Source: Gammaproteobacteria bacterium
GTDB lineage: Bacteria; Pseudomonadota; Gammaproteobacteria; Pseudomonadales; Alcanivoracaceae
DNA length: 64,000 nt
Direction: 5' to 3'
Assembly: GCA_018067045.1 (NCBI GenBank)
Contig: JAGPVL010000008.1
Coordinates: forward strand, 1-64,000
The position numbers and the translations under genes are program-made. Below are positions 7,494 to 17,114 of the stretch, piece after piece; the stretch's first letter is position 1, and each line of letters opens with the position of its first letter. A model generated the notes under the pieces. The model searched no databases and was not told where the DNA came from. It saw only the letters and a list, made by a program, of their open reading frames with translations.

Positions 7494-10400
7494 AAGCCAG
7501 TATTCGCTGGTTTATTGATAATCCGGCCGTCGCCAATTTGTTGATGGTGATGCTGATATTGGCCGGTTTTTTTGCCATTTCTCATACTCGCCAAGAAACA
7601 CTTCCAAACGTTCCTCTAGACCGAATTAATATTGTGGTGCAAATGCCACAAGCGACACCGGAAATCTCCGAGCGGCTGCTGTGCTCGCCGATTGAAAATG
7701 CGGTGTACAGCGTTGAAGGTCTTTCAGAGGTGATTGGTTCTGGTTATGAGGGATTGTGTTCCGTTCAGATGGATGTGAAGGACGGTTACGAAACCCGTGA
7801 CGTTGTCGATGATGTAAAGGCGGCCGTGAGCGCGATGGATAATTTGCCGGTGACGGCAAAGCCTCCGCAGGTGACGGAACTGGTTGTGCGCAATCGGGTG
7901 GCGCGGATCATTCTGACTGGCGACCAAGATCCACTTTCCTTATATCGTCAAGGGCAGGCGCTACGACAGTCGTTGTTTAATAGCGGCGTCGTGTCGATTG
8001 TTGATCTCGATAATTTACCTGAGCGTGAAGTGCGCATTGCGGTGACTCGAGATGACTTGCGCCGCCATCAAATTAATTTACGTGATATCGCCACGAGTTT
8101 AAGTACAAGCACAGACGCCATTGGTAGCGGAGTCATGCGCAACAGCTCTGGCGATTTAATGCTGGAGACGGGGGCTGATCCCCAGGTGGCAGAGGATTAC
8201 CTGCCGTTAGCTGTGCGTCGTGAAGGGCCGGGCGTGGTTCTGCGGGTGCGCGATATAGCCAGTGTTGAAGATGGCTTTGTGGAAGATCAAATTGCGGCGT
8301 GGTATGACGACAAGCCAGCCGTGTCGTTGGATGTATATCGGGTTGGCGATCAGCAGGTGATGGCGGTTATTGCTGAGGTTCACGCGCTGATGGATGGCGC
8401 TAATTTACCTGGAGATATGGCGCTGGTGTTATGGGAAGACGAAGCGGCGCAATTTAGCTCTCGTTTTGATCTTCTGCAAAGCAGTGCGATACAAGGCCTG
8501 CTTATTCTCGCTGTACTGTTGTGTCTTTTCCTCGGCGTTCGCTTAGCGTTTTGGGTGGCGCTGGGTATTCCGGTTGCGATGCTCGGTGCGGTGGCGATTC
8601 TGCCTATTACCGGCGAATCAATTAATACCATTTCGTTATTTGCGTTTATTTTGGTACTCGGGATTGTTGTCGATGATGCGATTATCGTCGGTGAAAGTGT
8701 CGATGAAGTGCGCCGTGAGGGTATGAAAGGCAAGAAAGCCGCCTTGGAAGGCGCGACACGTGTTGCTAGGCCGATTACGTATGCAGTATTAACCACGCTA
8801 ATTGCGTTTGCACCGTTGCTATTTTTACCCGGTGCGGAAGGGGTTTTGATGCGGGTGATTCCCCTCGTGGCAATGACGATTCTCGCGTTGTCGCTATTTG
8901 AATCGCTGTGGATTTTGCCGTCACATCTCGGTGGCCAAAGTAAACGGAAGTGGCCTACAGAACTTTTTTTTGATCGTGTTAGCCATAAGATAAACAAAAG
9001 TTTGGATGACTGGATGTTTGCTATTTATCGTCCGGCAATGGAAAAGCTTTTGGTTTGGCGCGCGGCGGTGGTGGCTGTTTTTATCGCACTTTTCTTACTC
9101 TGCATTATGTTGGTCCATAGCGGTTGGCTCGCGGCAGTACTCTTTTCTAAGGTCGAATCTGATCGCGTGATTGCGGAAGTGGTTTTTCCGCAGGGAACGG
9201 CGCCGGCCACCATTCGTTCTCAAGTGGTCCATTTGCGCGATAGTGCGGAAGAAATTGCTAAGCAGTATTCCCAAGGTGATGGTATTGGTGCGCCAGGCAG
9301 CCCGATCCAGCATATTTTCGCTGAGCAAGGCGTTAGCCAGAAAATTTCGAACGCACGTGATCATGATGCGCAGTATCGTATTCGGGTTTCACTGCAGTTA
9401 GCGTCAGACTCGGAAATTGCGGCAAGTGATATGGCGGTTAAGTGGCGTAGCGTTAACGGCGAGATTGCCGGCGCGACGTCCGTGCGTTTTGATGCAAACC
9501 TGATGCCGACCAAACCGGATATTCATATCAATTTGTTTCACGATGATCTATCGACGCTGCAAGATATGGCCGCTGAGCTACATTGGATCATGACCAGCTA
9601 TAGCGGTGTGCATGAGGTAAGCAATAATCTCTCTTCGCAGCGGCAGATTATGGAGCTGAGCTTATTGCCGCAGGCGCTGAACCTCGGTTTAAGTGAAGAT
9701 ATTCTTGCTTCTCAAGTTCGCGATGCATTTTACGGCATTGAGGTTGATCGGTTGGCCGAAGAAGATCGTGAGGTGTCTGTCATGTTGAAGTTGGCGCAAG
9801 GTGATGCGACAACTCAATGGGATCTTGAAGAGCTACCGATATACCTTCCAAATGGCGAGTGGGCGCCACTGGGGGCGTTAGCGGAACTGACGGTGCGCCA
9901 GTCGCCAGCGATGATTGGTCACTATATGCGTGAGCGCAACGCGACGGTAACGGGCATGGTAGATCATCACCTCGTTTCCGAGGCGCAGATTATGGAAAGC
10001 CTGCGCCGCGACTTTCTTGATGATATGAAAGTACGTTATCCCGGCTCTAGTTGGGGTATTGCAGGGAAGCCGAAGGCGGCCCTTGAGTTCGTTACGTACC
10101 TTGGCGACAGTTATCTGATCGCACTCTTCGCTATTTTCTTTCTGTTAACCGTTTTGTTTGGAAACTACTCGCAGCCATTGCTGGTGATGAGTGCTATTCC
10201 CTTCGGCATTGTCGGCGCGTTTGTGGGGCACTTTATTTTAGGCCATGACATTACGCTGTGGTCGATGGTGGGCGTGGTGGCGGTGAGCGGTGTGGTAGTG
10301 AATGACAATCTTGTACTGTTAGATTGCGTGAACCATAACCGTGCCAATGGTTTGAATCTGTTTGATTCGGTTCTTGAGGCGGGGGCGAGTCGCTTTAGGC

Positions 10401-10666
10401 CGATTCTGCTGACCTCGATTACGACCTTTGCGGGCATGGCTCCGCTGATTATTGATAACTCGTTGGAGGCCCGTTTCTTGGTGCCTATGGCCGTTTCTCT
10501 GGCGTTTGGCGTTTTGTTTGCAACGTTTGTGAGTCTGATTCTGGTGCCAGCGTTAATGCTATTGGCGAGTGATACTAAGGAATCGGCGTTGTCTGCGGTT
10601 GACACGCTAAAGCAGCGCTGGAAAGCATGGCGTGGATTTCGTCAGCAGAAAAATGATTTATTTTAG
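7490..10666 (+). CDS. RND-family efflux permease (AcrB/HAE-type)
   Basis: A 1058-residue inner-membrane, proton-driven pump. Twelve membrane segments are arranged as TM1, a large periplasmic loop, TM2-7, a second large loop, then TM8-12. The TM4 proton-relay aspartates are in GIVVDDAIIVGE (about 391-402). The TM10 equivalent reads GVVVNDNLVLLD (about 931-942), with Asn-Asp in place of the usual residues of the best-studied drug pumps. Overlaps the adaptor by four bases. Sequence alone does not give the substrate. Its position after GH3 and GNAT genes suggests export of their product rather than general drug resistance (inference). Confidence 0.93.
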   Translation: MKASIRWFIDNPAVANLLMVMLILAGFFAISHTRQETLPNVPLDRINIVVQMPQATPEISERLLCSPIENAVYSVEGLSEVIGSGYEGLCSVQMDVKDGYETRDVVDDVKAAVSAMDNLPVTAKPPQVTELVVRNRVARIILTGDQDPLSLYRQGQALRQSLFNSGVVSIVDLDNLPEREVRIAVTRDDLRRHQINLRDIATSLSTSTDAIGSGVMRNSSGDLMLETGADPQVAEDYLPLAVRREGPGVVLRVRDIASVEDGFVEDQIAAWYDDKPAVSLDVYRVGDQQVMAVIAEVHALMDGANLPGDMALVLWEDEAAQFSSRFDLLQSSAIQGLLILAVLLCLFLGVRLAFWVALGIPVAMLGAVAILPITGESINTISLFAFILVLGIVVDDAIIVGESVDEVRREGMKGKKAALEGATRVARPITYAVLTTLIAFAPLLFLPGAEGVLMRVIPLVAMTILALSLFESLWILPSHLGGQSKRKWPTELFFDRVSHKINKSLDDWMFAIYRPAMEKLLVWRAAVVAVFIALFLLCIMLVHSGWLAAVLFSKVESDRVIAEVVFPQGTAPATIRSQVVHLRDSAEEIAKQYSQGDGIGAPGSPIQHIFAEQGVSQKISNARDHDAQYRIRVSLQLASDSEIAASDMAVKWRSVNGEIAGATSVRFDANLMPTKPDIHINLFHDDLSTLQDMAAELHWIMTSYSGVHEVSNNLSSQRQIMELSLLPQALNLGLSEDILASQVRDAFYGIEVDRLAEEDREVSVMLKLAQGDATTQWDLEELPIYLPNGEWAPLGALAELTVRQSPAMIGHYMRERNATVTGMVDHHLVSEAQIMESLRRDFLDDMKVRYPGSSWGIAGKPKAALEFVTYLGDSYLIALFAIFFLLTVLFGNYSQPLLVMSAIPFGIVGAFVGHFILGHDITLWSMVGVVAVSGVVVNDNLVLLDCVNHNRANGLNLFDSVLEAGASRFRPILLTSITTFAGMAPLIIDNSLEARFLVPMAVSLAFGVLFATFVSLILVPALMLLASDTKESALSAVDTLKQRWKAWRGFRQQKNDLF

Positions 10667-10817
10667 CGCTAGCAGGTCCGTTTAGCGCGGGCTGAGCATT
10701 GCCGTGAACGAATAGGGCGGGTGCGGGTGCGGGTTCTGAGGCAGAAAGAGCCACCTCGTCGAAACAATCAGATGTCGCTACACTAGAGTCTTTCTTGCAT
10801 AACGAAGGATGGACTTG

Positions 10818-13049
10818 ATGGCGGCAAAACGTGTTTCGCTTGAACGGGCAGTTGATCTGGTCATCGAGACAACTGGTGGTCACGTGCGTCTGGGCTTGCC
10901 ACTGGGCCTGGGTAAGCCTAATCAGTTGGTTAATGCGCTGTATCAGCGGATTAAAGCGAATCCCCAGTATTCCTTATCTATCTTTACGGCCTTGTCGTTG
11001 GGACGCCCAAAAGCGTCTAGTGAGTTGGAGCGCCGTTTTCTAACTCCCTTTGTTGAGCGAATTTTCTCAGACTACCCTGAACTGGATTACCTCACCGATC
11101 TTCGCGCTCGCAAGACGCCGAGTAATATCGAAATTCATGAGTTCTTTTTTCAGCCTGCCAGTATGCTCGGCAATGAGCATGCTCAACATCATTACATCTG
11201 TTGTAACTATACCCATGCGGTACGCGATATTGATGCCCGTGGTGTTAACGTTATCGCTCAGTTGGTTGCTCTTGATGCGGCTCGCCCAGGAAAAGTCAGC
11301 CTTAGTTGTAACCCCGAAATTTCGCTCGATTTGTTGCCCCTCGTTGAAGCGCGTCGCAACAAAGGCGAAACGATCCTGATTATTGGACAGAGCCACGCTT
11401 CGCTACCTTATATGCCCAATGATGCTGAGGTCTCGGAGTCGATATTTGATGTCCTAATTGATCAAGAAGAACTGTCGACGCAGTTGTTTTCGACGCCGAA
11501 TATGCCGGTGTCGCAGCAAGATCATTTTGTTGGGCTGTATGCGAGCACGTTGGTAGCAGACGACGGTCTGCTGCAAATCGGTATCGGCGCACTGGGCGAT
11601 GCTTTGGTGCATCACCTGTTGATGCGGCATCACGATAACGCCCTTTATCAGGCTGTTTTGGGCGCGTTAGGCGCGCCAGCGCGCTTTGCTGAGCAGATGA
11701 CGCATATGGGCGCCGTGGATGCGTTTAAGCGTGGCTTGTACGGCTGCAGCGAGATGGTCACTGCGGGCATGCTCGGTTTGATGGACGGTGGCGTGATCAG
11801 TCGACCGGTGCTGGATGATGCAGATTTGTTTCGGTTGTTAGAGAAGGGGCGCATTGGCGAGCAAATTAGTTTGCAAACGCTTGATGTATTATTGGAAGAA
11901 GGCATTCTCAGCCGAAAACTCACACAGCCTATGCTGGATTGGTTGAATCAACAGGGCATTTTACGTGAGCGCCTATTGCTGCGAGATGGTCGGCTAAACT
12001 TTAACGTTACAGACGCTGCTGTAGAAGGCGGGAAATCAGGAACGTCTGATGTAAAAGAATCTGGCGCAATAGCAACCAGTGTTGTGAATGACATTGAGGA
12101 TCGCGTGGCGCGTGAGGCACTGAAAGAAATTCTAGGTGACACGCTACAGACAACGTTACTGCATGGCGGCTTTTTTCTTGGGCCGCTCGCCTTTTATCGG
12201 CGCCTGGCGGGAATGAGCGACGCGGAACGTTCGCGTATCAATATGACCCGCATTAGTTTTGTGAATAATTTGCTGGGCGATGAGCGACTCAAGCGCATGC
12301 AGCGGCGCAACGCGCGTTTCATTAACACAGCATTTAGTGCCACGTTGCTCGGCGCGGGTATTGCTGATGCCTTGGAAAGCGGACAGGTGCTCAGTGGGGT
12401 TGGTGGTCAGTATAATTTTGTTGCTCAAGCCCATGAGTTAGAGGGTGCACGCTCTATTATTATGCTACGTGCTTGGCGTCAGCGTGGCGGCGAAGCGAGC
12501 TCGAATATATTGTGGAGTTATGGCCATACGACGATTCCTCGGCATTTGCGTGACGTCTTCGTTACGGAGTACGGCGTCGCCGATTTGCGCGGCAAAACGG
12601 ACGCAGAGTGTATCGCGGCGATGCTGAATATTGCCGATAGTCGTTTTCAATCTGAGTTGTTAGATCAGGCTAAAGCGGCGGGAAAAATCGCAAAGGATTA
12701 CGCGATTCCAGAACAGCATAGCAATAATCTTCCACACACGTTGGCTGCGGTTTATGAGCAACATCGTGCTGAGTTCCCAGTGTTTCCATTAGGTTCTGAC
12801 TTTACTTCGGTTGAACAGACGTTATTGGCAGCGCTGACGTGGCTGAAAGAAACCTTGTCGTCTAAAGATTACTTGGAGCTGGGGCGCCGTGCGATCGGCG
12901 CTGACGCTGCAGACGGAGAGGAGCGTTACGTTGAGCACCTTGAGCGCATGGGGCTGCGCGATGCTGGCAGTTTGAAAGAGAAGCTGTATCGACGTTTGTT
13001 AGTTGCTGCGCTCTACGCAACGGACGGCGCGAAGCCGGTGCCTGATTGA
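10818..13049 (+). CDS. acetyl-CoA hydrolase/transferase family protein, long form
   Basis: A member of the acetyl-CoA hydrolase / CoA-transferase superfamily, which moves or hydrolyses CoA thioesters. The C-terminal catalytic-domain signature is visible as LSGVGGQYNFVAQAHELEG, then TTIPRHLRDVFVTEYGVADLRGK, which is conserved in Ach1/Cat1 relatives. At 743 residues it is longer than the usual 430-550. The extra length includes a middle region (about 395-470) and a C-terminal tail after residue 640. ATG 10818 is preferred over ATG 10809 because gaagga at 10804-10809 is eight bases upstream of it. It follows the RND gene by 151 bp on the same strand and may be co-regulated. Confidence 0.88.
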   Translation: MAAKRVSLERAVDLVIETTGGHVRLGLPLGLGKPNQLVNALYQRIKANPQYSLSIFTALSLGRPKASSELERRFLTPFVERIFSDYPELDYLTDLRARKTPSNIEIHEFFFQPASMLGNEHAQHHYICCNYTHAVRDIDARGVNVIAQLVALDAARPGKVSLSCNPEISLDLLPLVEARRNKGETILIIGQSHASLPYMPNDAEVSESIFDVLIDQEELSTQLFSTPNMPVSQQDHFVGLYASTLVADDGLLQIGIGALGDALVHHLLMRHHDNALYQAVLGALGAPARFAEQMTHMGAVDAFKRGLYGCSEMVTAGMLGLMDGGVISRPVLDDADLFRLLEKGRIGEQISLQTLDVLLEEGILSRKLTQPMLDWLNQQGILRERLLLRDGRLNFNVTDAAVEGGKSGTSDVKESGAIATSVVNDIEDRVAREALKEILGDTLQTTLLHGGFFLGPLAFYRRLAGMSDAERSRINMTRISFVNNLLGDERLKRMQRRNARFINTAFSATLLGAGIADALESGQVLSGVGGQYNFVAQAHELEGARSIIMLRAWRQRGGEASSNILWSYGHTTIPRHLRDVFVTEYGVADLRGKTDAECIAAMLNIADSRFQSELLDQAKAAGKIAKDYAIPEQHSNNLPHTLAAVYEQHRAEFPVFPLGSDFTSVEQTLLAALTWLKETLSSKDYLELGRRAIGADAADGEERYVEHLERMGLRDAGSLKEKLYRRLLVAALYATDGAKPVPD

Positions 13050-13072
13050 AATGGTGTTGTATGGAAATGCTG

Positions 13073-14533
13073 TTAGGACGAGCAGCTAATTTCCATATGA
13101 CGTCCCCAGTCTGGGGGTAGCTCGGCGTAGTGTTGCATGTCGGGTTTTTCTGCGTATGGCGTGCTTAACACCTTATGAAGGCGACGTACTTCGCTAAAAT
13201 CGCCTTGTTCGGCTTGGCTGATCGCCTGCTGAGCAAGGTAATTCCTGAGTATATATTTAGGATTACTCTGCGACATTAGCGCGCTGCGCTGGGTGTCCGT
13301 GCTGGTGTTTTTTTGCAAGCGCTCAGCATAACGTTTACTCCAGCCGTCGAAGGTCTCCGCGTCGAGAAACTCATCTCGCGCACGACTGCGACCAGAGACA
13401 AGATCAATCTCTGCTAGCGAGCGAAACGTTCGGCTATAGTCCGCGCCGGTTGTTGCCATCATGCCCAGTAAATCACCTATTAATTGCGAATCATCTTCGC
13501 TGACCGTGCTGAAGCCGAGTTTTGCGCCGAGCAAGGTTAAATAATGTTGATGGAATGCGTCATCGTATTCTTGCAGCGCACTAATCAGTTTATCCCGTGA
13601 TAAGCGTTCAGAAAAAGCCATGGCTAAGCAGTTCAAATTCCACAAGCCTATTTGCGGCTGCTTGTTAAAAGCATAACGGCCTTGATAGTCCGAGTGGTTG
13701 CAGATTAGGCCGGGATTAAAACTGTCCATAAACGCGTACGGACCAAAATCGAAGGTATCGCCGACAATCGAGAAGTTGTCGGTATTCATAACGCCATGGG
13801 CAAATCCGCTGGCCTGCCAGTGCGCAATCATGCGTGCAGTGCGTATCACTATGTCACGAAACATTGCAAAAACAGGATCGGCGGCTTGAGTGCATGCCTG
13901 AAAGTGCGTTGCGAGCGTGTAGTCAATGAATTGATTGAGCAGCGGCTTTTGATTGCTGTGAAAAAGGTGTTCAAAGTGGCCGAACCGGATATGGGTTTTT
14001 GCCACACGCAATAACGTTGTGGCTCGCTCTTCCTTTTCACGGTAGACCGGCTCATCTGAGGTAATAACACACAGTGCGCGCGTAGTTGGCACACCCAGAT
14101 GAAACAGTGCTTCGCTGGCGAGAAACTCCCGAATACTGGAGCGTAATACGGCGCGGCCGTCGCCCATTCGAGAGTAAGGTGTTTTTCCCGCGCCTTTTAA
14201 ATGCAAATCCCAACGATCACCGTTTTCGTTGACAACTTCGCCGAGCAAAACACCACGGCCATCACCTAGCTCGGGGTTATAGGCGCCGAATTGATGTCCG
14301 GCATATTTTTGCGCCAATGGCTGGGCGCCAGGCAGGCTTTGAGCGCCGGAGAAATAGCGGCACAGCGCTTTGTCATCTACTTGTTCGTTGTTTAGGCCGA
14401 GCAGGGCCATACAGTCTGTGCTTGTAACGACTAAGGAAGGCGATGCAATAGGGGCTGGCGTGACGGGAGTATAAAGCTCGCGCGGAAGGCGAGCGTAACT
14501 GTTGTCAAAGGGCAGCTGAGTGAGTGAGGCCAT
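13073..14533 (-). CDS. selO: protein adenylyltransferase SelO (YdiU/UPF0061)
   Basis: A pseudokinase-fold AMPylator of the SelO family, which transfers AMP to Ser/Thr/Tyr of target proteins. It is tied to oxidative-stress responses in studied members. Diagnostic stretches are KYAGHQFGAYNPELGDGR, LKGAGKTPYSRMGDGRAVLR, SIREFLASEALFHLGVPTTR and HGVMNTDNFSIVGDTFDFGP, the last containing the metal-binding catalytic residues. ATG 14533 gives 486 residues (MASLTQLPF). A GTG five codons upstream is possible. Many SelO proteins end in a redox-active cysteine close to the C-terminus; this one ends EISCSS, consistent with that. Convergent with the acetyl-CoA hydrolase gene, 23 bp apart. Confidence 0.95.
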   Translation of the reverse strand: MASLTQLPFDNSYARLPRELYTPVTPAPIASPSLVVTSTDCMALLGLNNEQVDDKALCRYFSGAQSLPGAQPLAQKYAGHQFGAYNPELGDGRGVLLGEVVNENGDRWDLHLKGAGKTPYSRMGDGRAVLRSSIREFLASEALFHLGVPTTRALCVITSDEPVYREKEERATTLLRVAKTHIRFGHFEHLFHSNQKPLLNQFIDYTLATHFQACTQAADPVFAMFRDIVIRTARMIAHWQASGFAHGVMNTDNFSIVGDTFDFGPYAFMDSFNPGLICNHSDYQGRYAFNKQPQIGLWNLNCLAMAFSERLSRDKLISALQEYDDAFHQHYLTLLGAKLGFSTVSEDDSQLIGDLLGMMATTGADYSRTFRSLAEIDLVSGRSRARDEFLDAETFDGWSKRYAERLQKNTSTDTQRSALMSQSNPKYILRNYLAQQAISQAEQGDFSEVRRLHKVLSTPYAEKPDMQHYAELPPDWGRHMEISCSS

Positions 14534-14597
14534 GGCGTGATTATGCACCTTTTTTGAGGGCTTTGTGTGGTGACTGACTCACGATGTCGTCATACAT

Positions 14598-14625
14598 AAA
14601 ACTGCAGACACATGTCTGCGGTTTT
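14598..14625 (-). terminator. hairpin terminator after the padR-DUF operon
   Basis: A 12-bp stem with one G-T pair and a four-base loop (aaaactgcagac / gtctgcggtttt) lies between the last gene of the leftward operon (ending 14679) and selO. The run of T on the minus strand is short, so termination may be partial. Confidence 0.5.
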
Positions 14626-14678
14626 GATGGAATACGCGAAAGCGTTATCGGCACCTCGGTGCTGGCTTTCCGTACTCT

Positions 14679-15254
14679 TTAGGTTTCGTTGTTGGTGTCA
14701 TCCTGAGTGTCGGCGCGATCACTGGTGCGACGTCTACGATTCTCAGGAACTTTTCGTCGAGAAGCGGCTGAAGGCTTACCGGTAATGGCTTTCCAGAAAG
14801 GAATCCGACGGGTTACGGCGACCATTTCGTCGACGGTATCACTAATGCCTGATAGACGGTCAACGGTGTCGCGTAAGCCGACCAGCTCGTCAACGTGCTC
14901 TGCCATCTTAAAAATAACTAAATAGAATTCCAGCAAGGCACGTAATAGCGAAGCGCACACCAAGAAGGCGATCGGGGCAGCAAAAAATGTTGCGCCTAAA
15001 CCTAGCCAAAAGTTTTTCATGAATGCGATGCCGCACCAAAAAATAATGGTCAGTACGAGCGCACCGAGGAGCATGCCGTAGACGCCTGGCAGCATCTGAA
15101 TGATCATGTATTTGTCGAAGCGAAAATTAAACAGTTCGCGCCAGTACTCTAGGCACCAAAATAGGCCGCGCCGGAATTTCTCTTGAAAGCGTGTTAAGCC
15201 GTGTTCTTGCTCGCGCGCTTCTTTAGCGGTTTCAGTTTCTTCTGGGTTTACCAT
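14679..15254 (-). CDS. DUF4282-like membrane protein
   Basis: A 191-residue protein with two membrane segments (about 52-75 and 85-110) after a charged N-terminus containing FNFRFDKYMIIQMLPGVYGM, resembling DUF4282 proteins. The C-terminal third is soluble, has a heptad-like stretch (HVDELVGLRDTVDRLSGISDTV) and ends in a basic/acidic tail. Its ATG overlaps the end of the DUF2804 gene by seven bases. It is the last gene of the padR-led leftward operon. Function unknown; an inner-membrane location is predicted. Confidence 0.75.
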   Translation of the reverse strand: MVNPEETETAKEAREQEHGLTRFQEKFRRGLFWCLEYWRELFNFRFDKYMIIQMLPGVYGMLLGALVLTIIFWCGIAFMKNFWLGLGATFFAAPIAFLVCASLLRALLEFYLVIFKMAEHVDELVGLRDTVDRLSGISDTVDEMVAVTRRIPFWKAITGKPSAASRRKVPENRRRRTSDRADTQDDTNNET

Positions 15255-16282
15255 TTTGCAAATTGCTCCTCAACAAAGCCGTACTGATCTTTCAACGTAA
15301 GCGCAGCGCCTGATTCCAGGGTGATGCTGCCGTTGAAGCGACCAAATAGTTGGTTAAAATTACTCGCAAAAAGGCCGAGGTTAAGTTTTTCTTGGTGATT
15401 TCCTTCAGGTATGAAGGTGATGTTAACGGTGTTGTCGTCACTACTGATGTGCCAGGCCTGTTGGAGATCATCCTGGTTGTAATCGAAGCGAACGGTGTTG
15501 AGCTTAATGAGTTTTCCGTCTAGCCAAAGACAGTTTTCCGTTTCACTGGTTTCGTTGACGCCGCAGGAAAGGTTAAAGCCGAGCTTGTGGCCGTCGACGG
15601 TGCCACTCAGGCAGGCCCAGTTCCAGAACGTTTCACGGCGCATGTAGCCGGCGGAGAAGTCATGGTGTCCGCAGGCATTAAGTTGCGCCAATGAATATTG
15701 CTGGCCGCTCCATTGTAGCTCGCCTTGCACGGAAACACCGGCAACTTTATTTGCGTAGGTCCAGCCGTTAATCCCAGTGCGAGTACACAGGGACATAGGT
15801 TGATAGTCGCGATCTTCCGTCATGGAGGCGCTGAGCGTGAGTGCGTCACATTGAATGCTCAGTGATTTTGTCAGGCTGTCGCCCTGTTTAGCGTATCCCA
15901 TCGAGATGGAAATGCCGGACTGAACAAAGCGACTTTCCCCTTCTATTGGGGACTCACTGAGTGTCATGGCTCGTGCAAGTGGTGAGCGCCACGTGTACTC
16001 ATGGAGTTTGCCGTTGCGGGTGTCATAAACATATAGGAAGGCGAGGCCGATCCATGCCGTATTGGCCAGTGCGCAGCCAATAAGAAGATCATCGCTGATC
16101 ACGCCAAAGTATTGGAACTGCTTGTAATGGAAGTGTTGGGCAAAGGCAGAGGCGGCACCGCCCATGGGTGTGCGCAGTCGTGTTTCTCTGCCGTTAATGC
16201 GGCCGACGGTCTGCGGGAAGCGCCCCAGAGAGGGGCTGCCATCGGCATCAATTAGGGTGTTCGGAGTGCTTTTTAGCGTCAC
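15248..16282 (-). CDS. DUF2804 family protein
   Basis: A 344-residue protein matching the pattern of DUF2804. The N-terminus carries LIDADGSPSLGRFPQTVGRIN, then a KQFQYFGVISDDLLIGCALAN segment, and the rest is predicted beta-rich (for example GHHDFSAGYMRRETFWNWAC). DUF2804 proteins resemble lipocalin-like or AttH-type beta folds (family knowledge); the reaction is unknown. The GTG start at 16282 lies within the 3' end of the DUF1853 gene (35-bp overlap). No better start exists downstream without trimming conserved sequence. Confidence 0.8.
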   Translation of the reverse strand: MTLKSTPNTLIDADGSPSLGRFPQTVGRINGRETRLRTPMGGAASAFAQHFHYKQFQYFGVISDDLLIGCALANTAWIGLAFLYVYDTRNGKLHEYTWRSPLARAMTLSESPIEGESRFVQSGISISMGYAKQGDSLTKSLSIQCDALTLSASMTEDRDYQPMSLCTRTGINGWTYANKVAGVSVQGELQWSGQQYSLAQLNACGHHDFSAGYMRRETFWNWACLSGTVDGHKLGFNLSCGVNETSETENCLWLDGKLIKLNTVRFDYNQDDLQQAWHISSDDNTVNITFIPEGNHQEKLNLGLFASNFNQLFGRFNGSITLESGAALTLKDQYGFVEEQFAKW

Positions 16283-17114
16283 GTGCGTCTACCAGCCAGT
16301 TATCTGAAACGATAAATCCCGGCTCAGGCAGAGCATTGGCGTTGTGATATGCAATTACCATCAATGGGCTCGGGGCCGATTGAACATAGTCAACGAGCTG
16401 GTTGGTGGCAAGCGTAGTGGTACCTTTGTCTGACACTGACCCAGTACCGATCCAATCGTTTCGACTGAGAGGCTGCCAGCGTGTGGCGGCAGGCAGCTGG
16501 GAGATAGTCCACCAGCGCCCTTTATGGTGATCCGGGTGTGCGATCTCTGGTGCACTGATCGTTTGCTCCGCTGGGTAGAAAAGTGTTCCGCGGCTGAGCA
16601 CTACGCGTTCATCGATACGTGGGATATCGAGCGATAGGAGCCGCTCTTGTGCGAGGGCTGATGCGCTGAGCGGAAACTGATGGCCGAATAGGCGGCTTGC
16701 TTTGCGATGGAGGTTGTCGATCGGGTTTGGTCCAGGCCAGTGGTCGGGGCCGATGCCGAGGTAAAATTTCAGCGTCATTTCCCAGTGTTGGTACTTGTCC
16801 CGTTGTCGGTCATAGGTGACGAGGTCGAGTTCACCAATGGTGCGAGTGCCGTCGTGCAGCACGATATTGCTGGCAAGCACATCAAGGTGAGCGTGTTCAT
16901 GCAACACATTATGGGTTAGCCGCTCAAAGCGGCGACCCAATCGTTGATCTTTGTCTGGAGGAGCGGTGTCTTCAGCCGTTTCGCTGCCTGTCTCTATGAC
17001 GTCCGCGCGTAAGAACCGTTCAGCAAGGCGGGTATCGTTTTGCGACTGTAACAAAGGGGGGGATGCTCTTAACCATTCTTTGAGTTTGTGGTTGAGCGGC
17101 GTTGAGTCGCTCAC
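16248..17114 (-). CDS. DUF1853 family protein
   Basis: A 288-residue protein with the DUF1853 core: RLGRRFERLTHNVLHEH, then GELDLVTYD and WEMTLKFYLG, and an NPIDNLHRKASRLFGHQ stretch. The acidic/Lys pattern ELDLV...WEMTLKFY recalls PD-(D/E)xK nuclease-like folds, but function is not established. The GTG start is nested in the padR stop (TAGTG), indicating translational coupling. Confidence 0.88.
   Translation of the reverse strand: MSDSTPLNHKLKEWLRASPPLLQSQNDTRLAERFLRADVIETGSETAEDTAPPDKDQRLGRRFERLTHNVLHEHAHLDVLASNIVLHDGTRTIGELDLVTYDRQRDKYQHWEMTLKFYLGIGPDHWPGPNPIDNLHRKASRLFGHQFPLSASALAQERLLSLDIPRIDERVVLSRGTLFYPAEQTISAPEIAHPDHHKGRWWTISQLPAATRWQPLSRNDWIGTGSVSDKGTTTLATNQLVDYVQSAPSPLMVIAYHNANALPEPGFIVSDNWLVDARDAKKHSEHPN

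Noticed and set aside
8380-8997. 205-codon leftward ORF inside the RND permease gene
   Set aside because: Exact antisense of membrane-coding sequence, low-complexity Ser/Thr/Ile composition, no Shine-Dalgarno.
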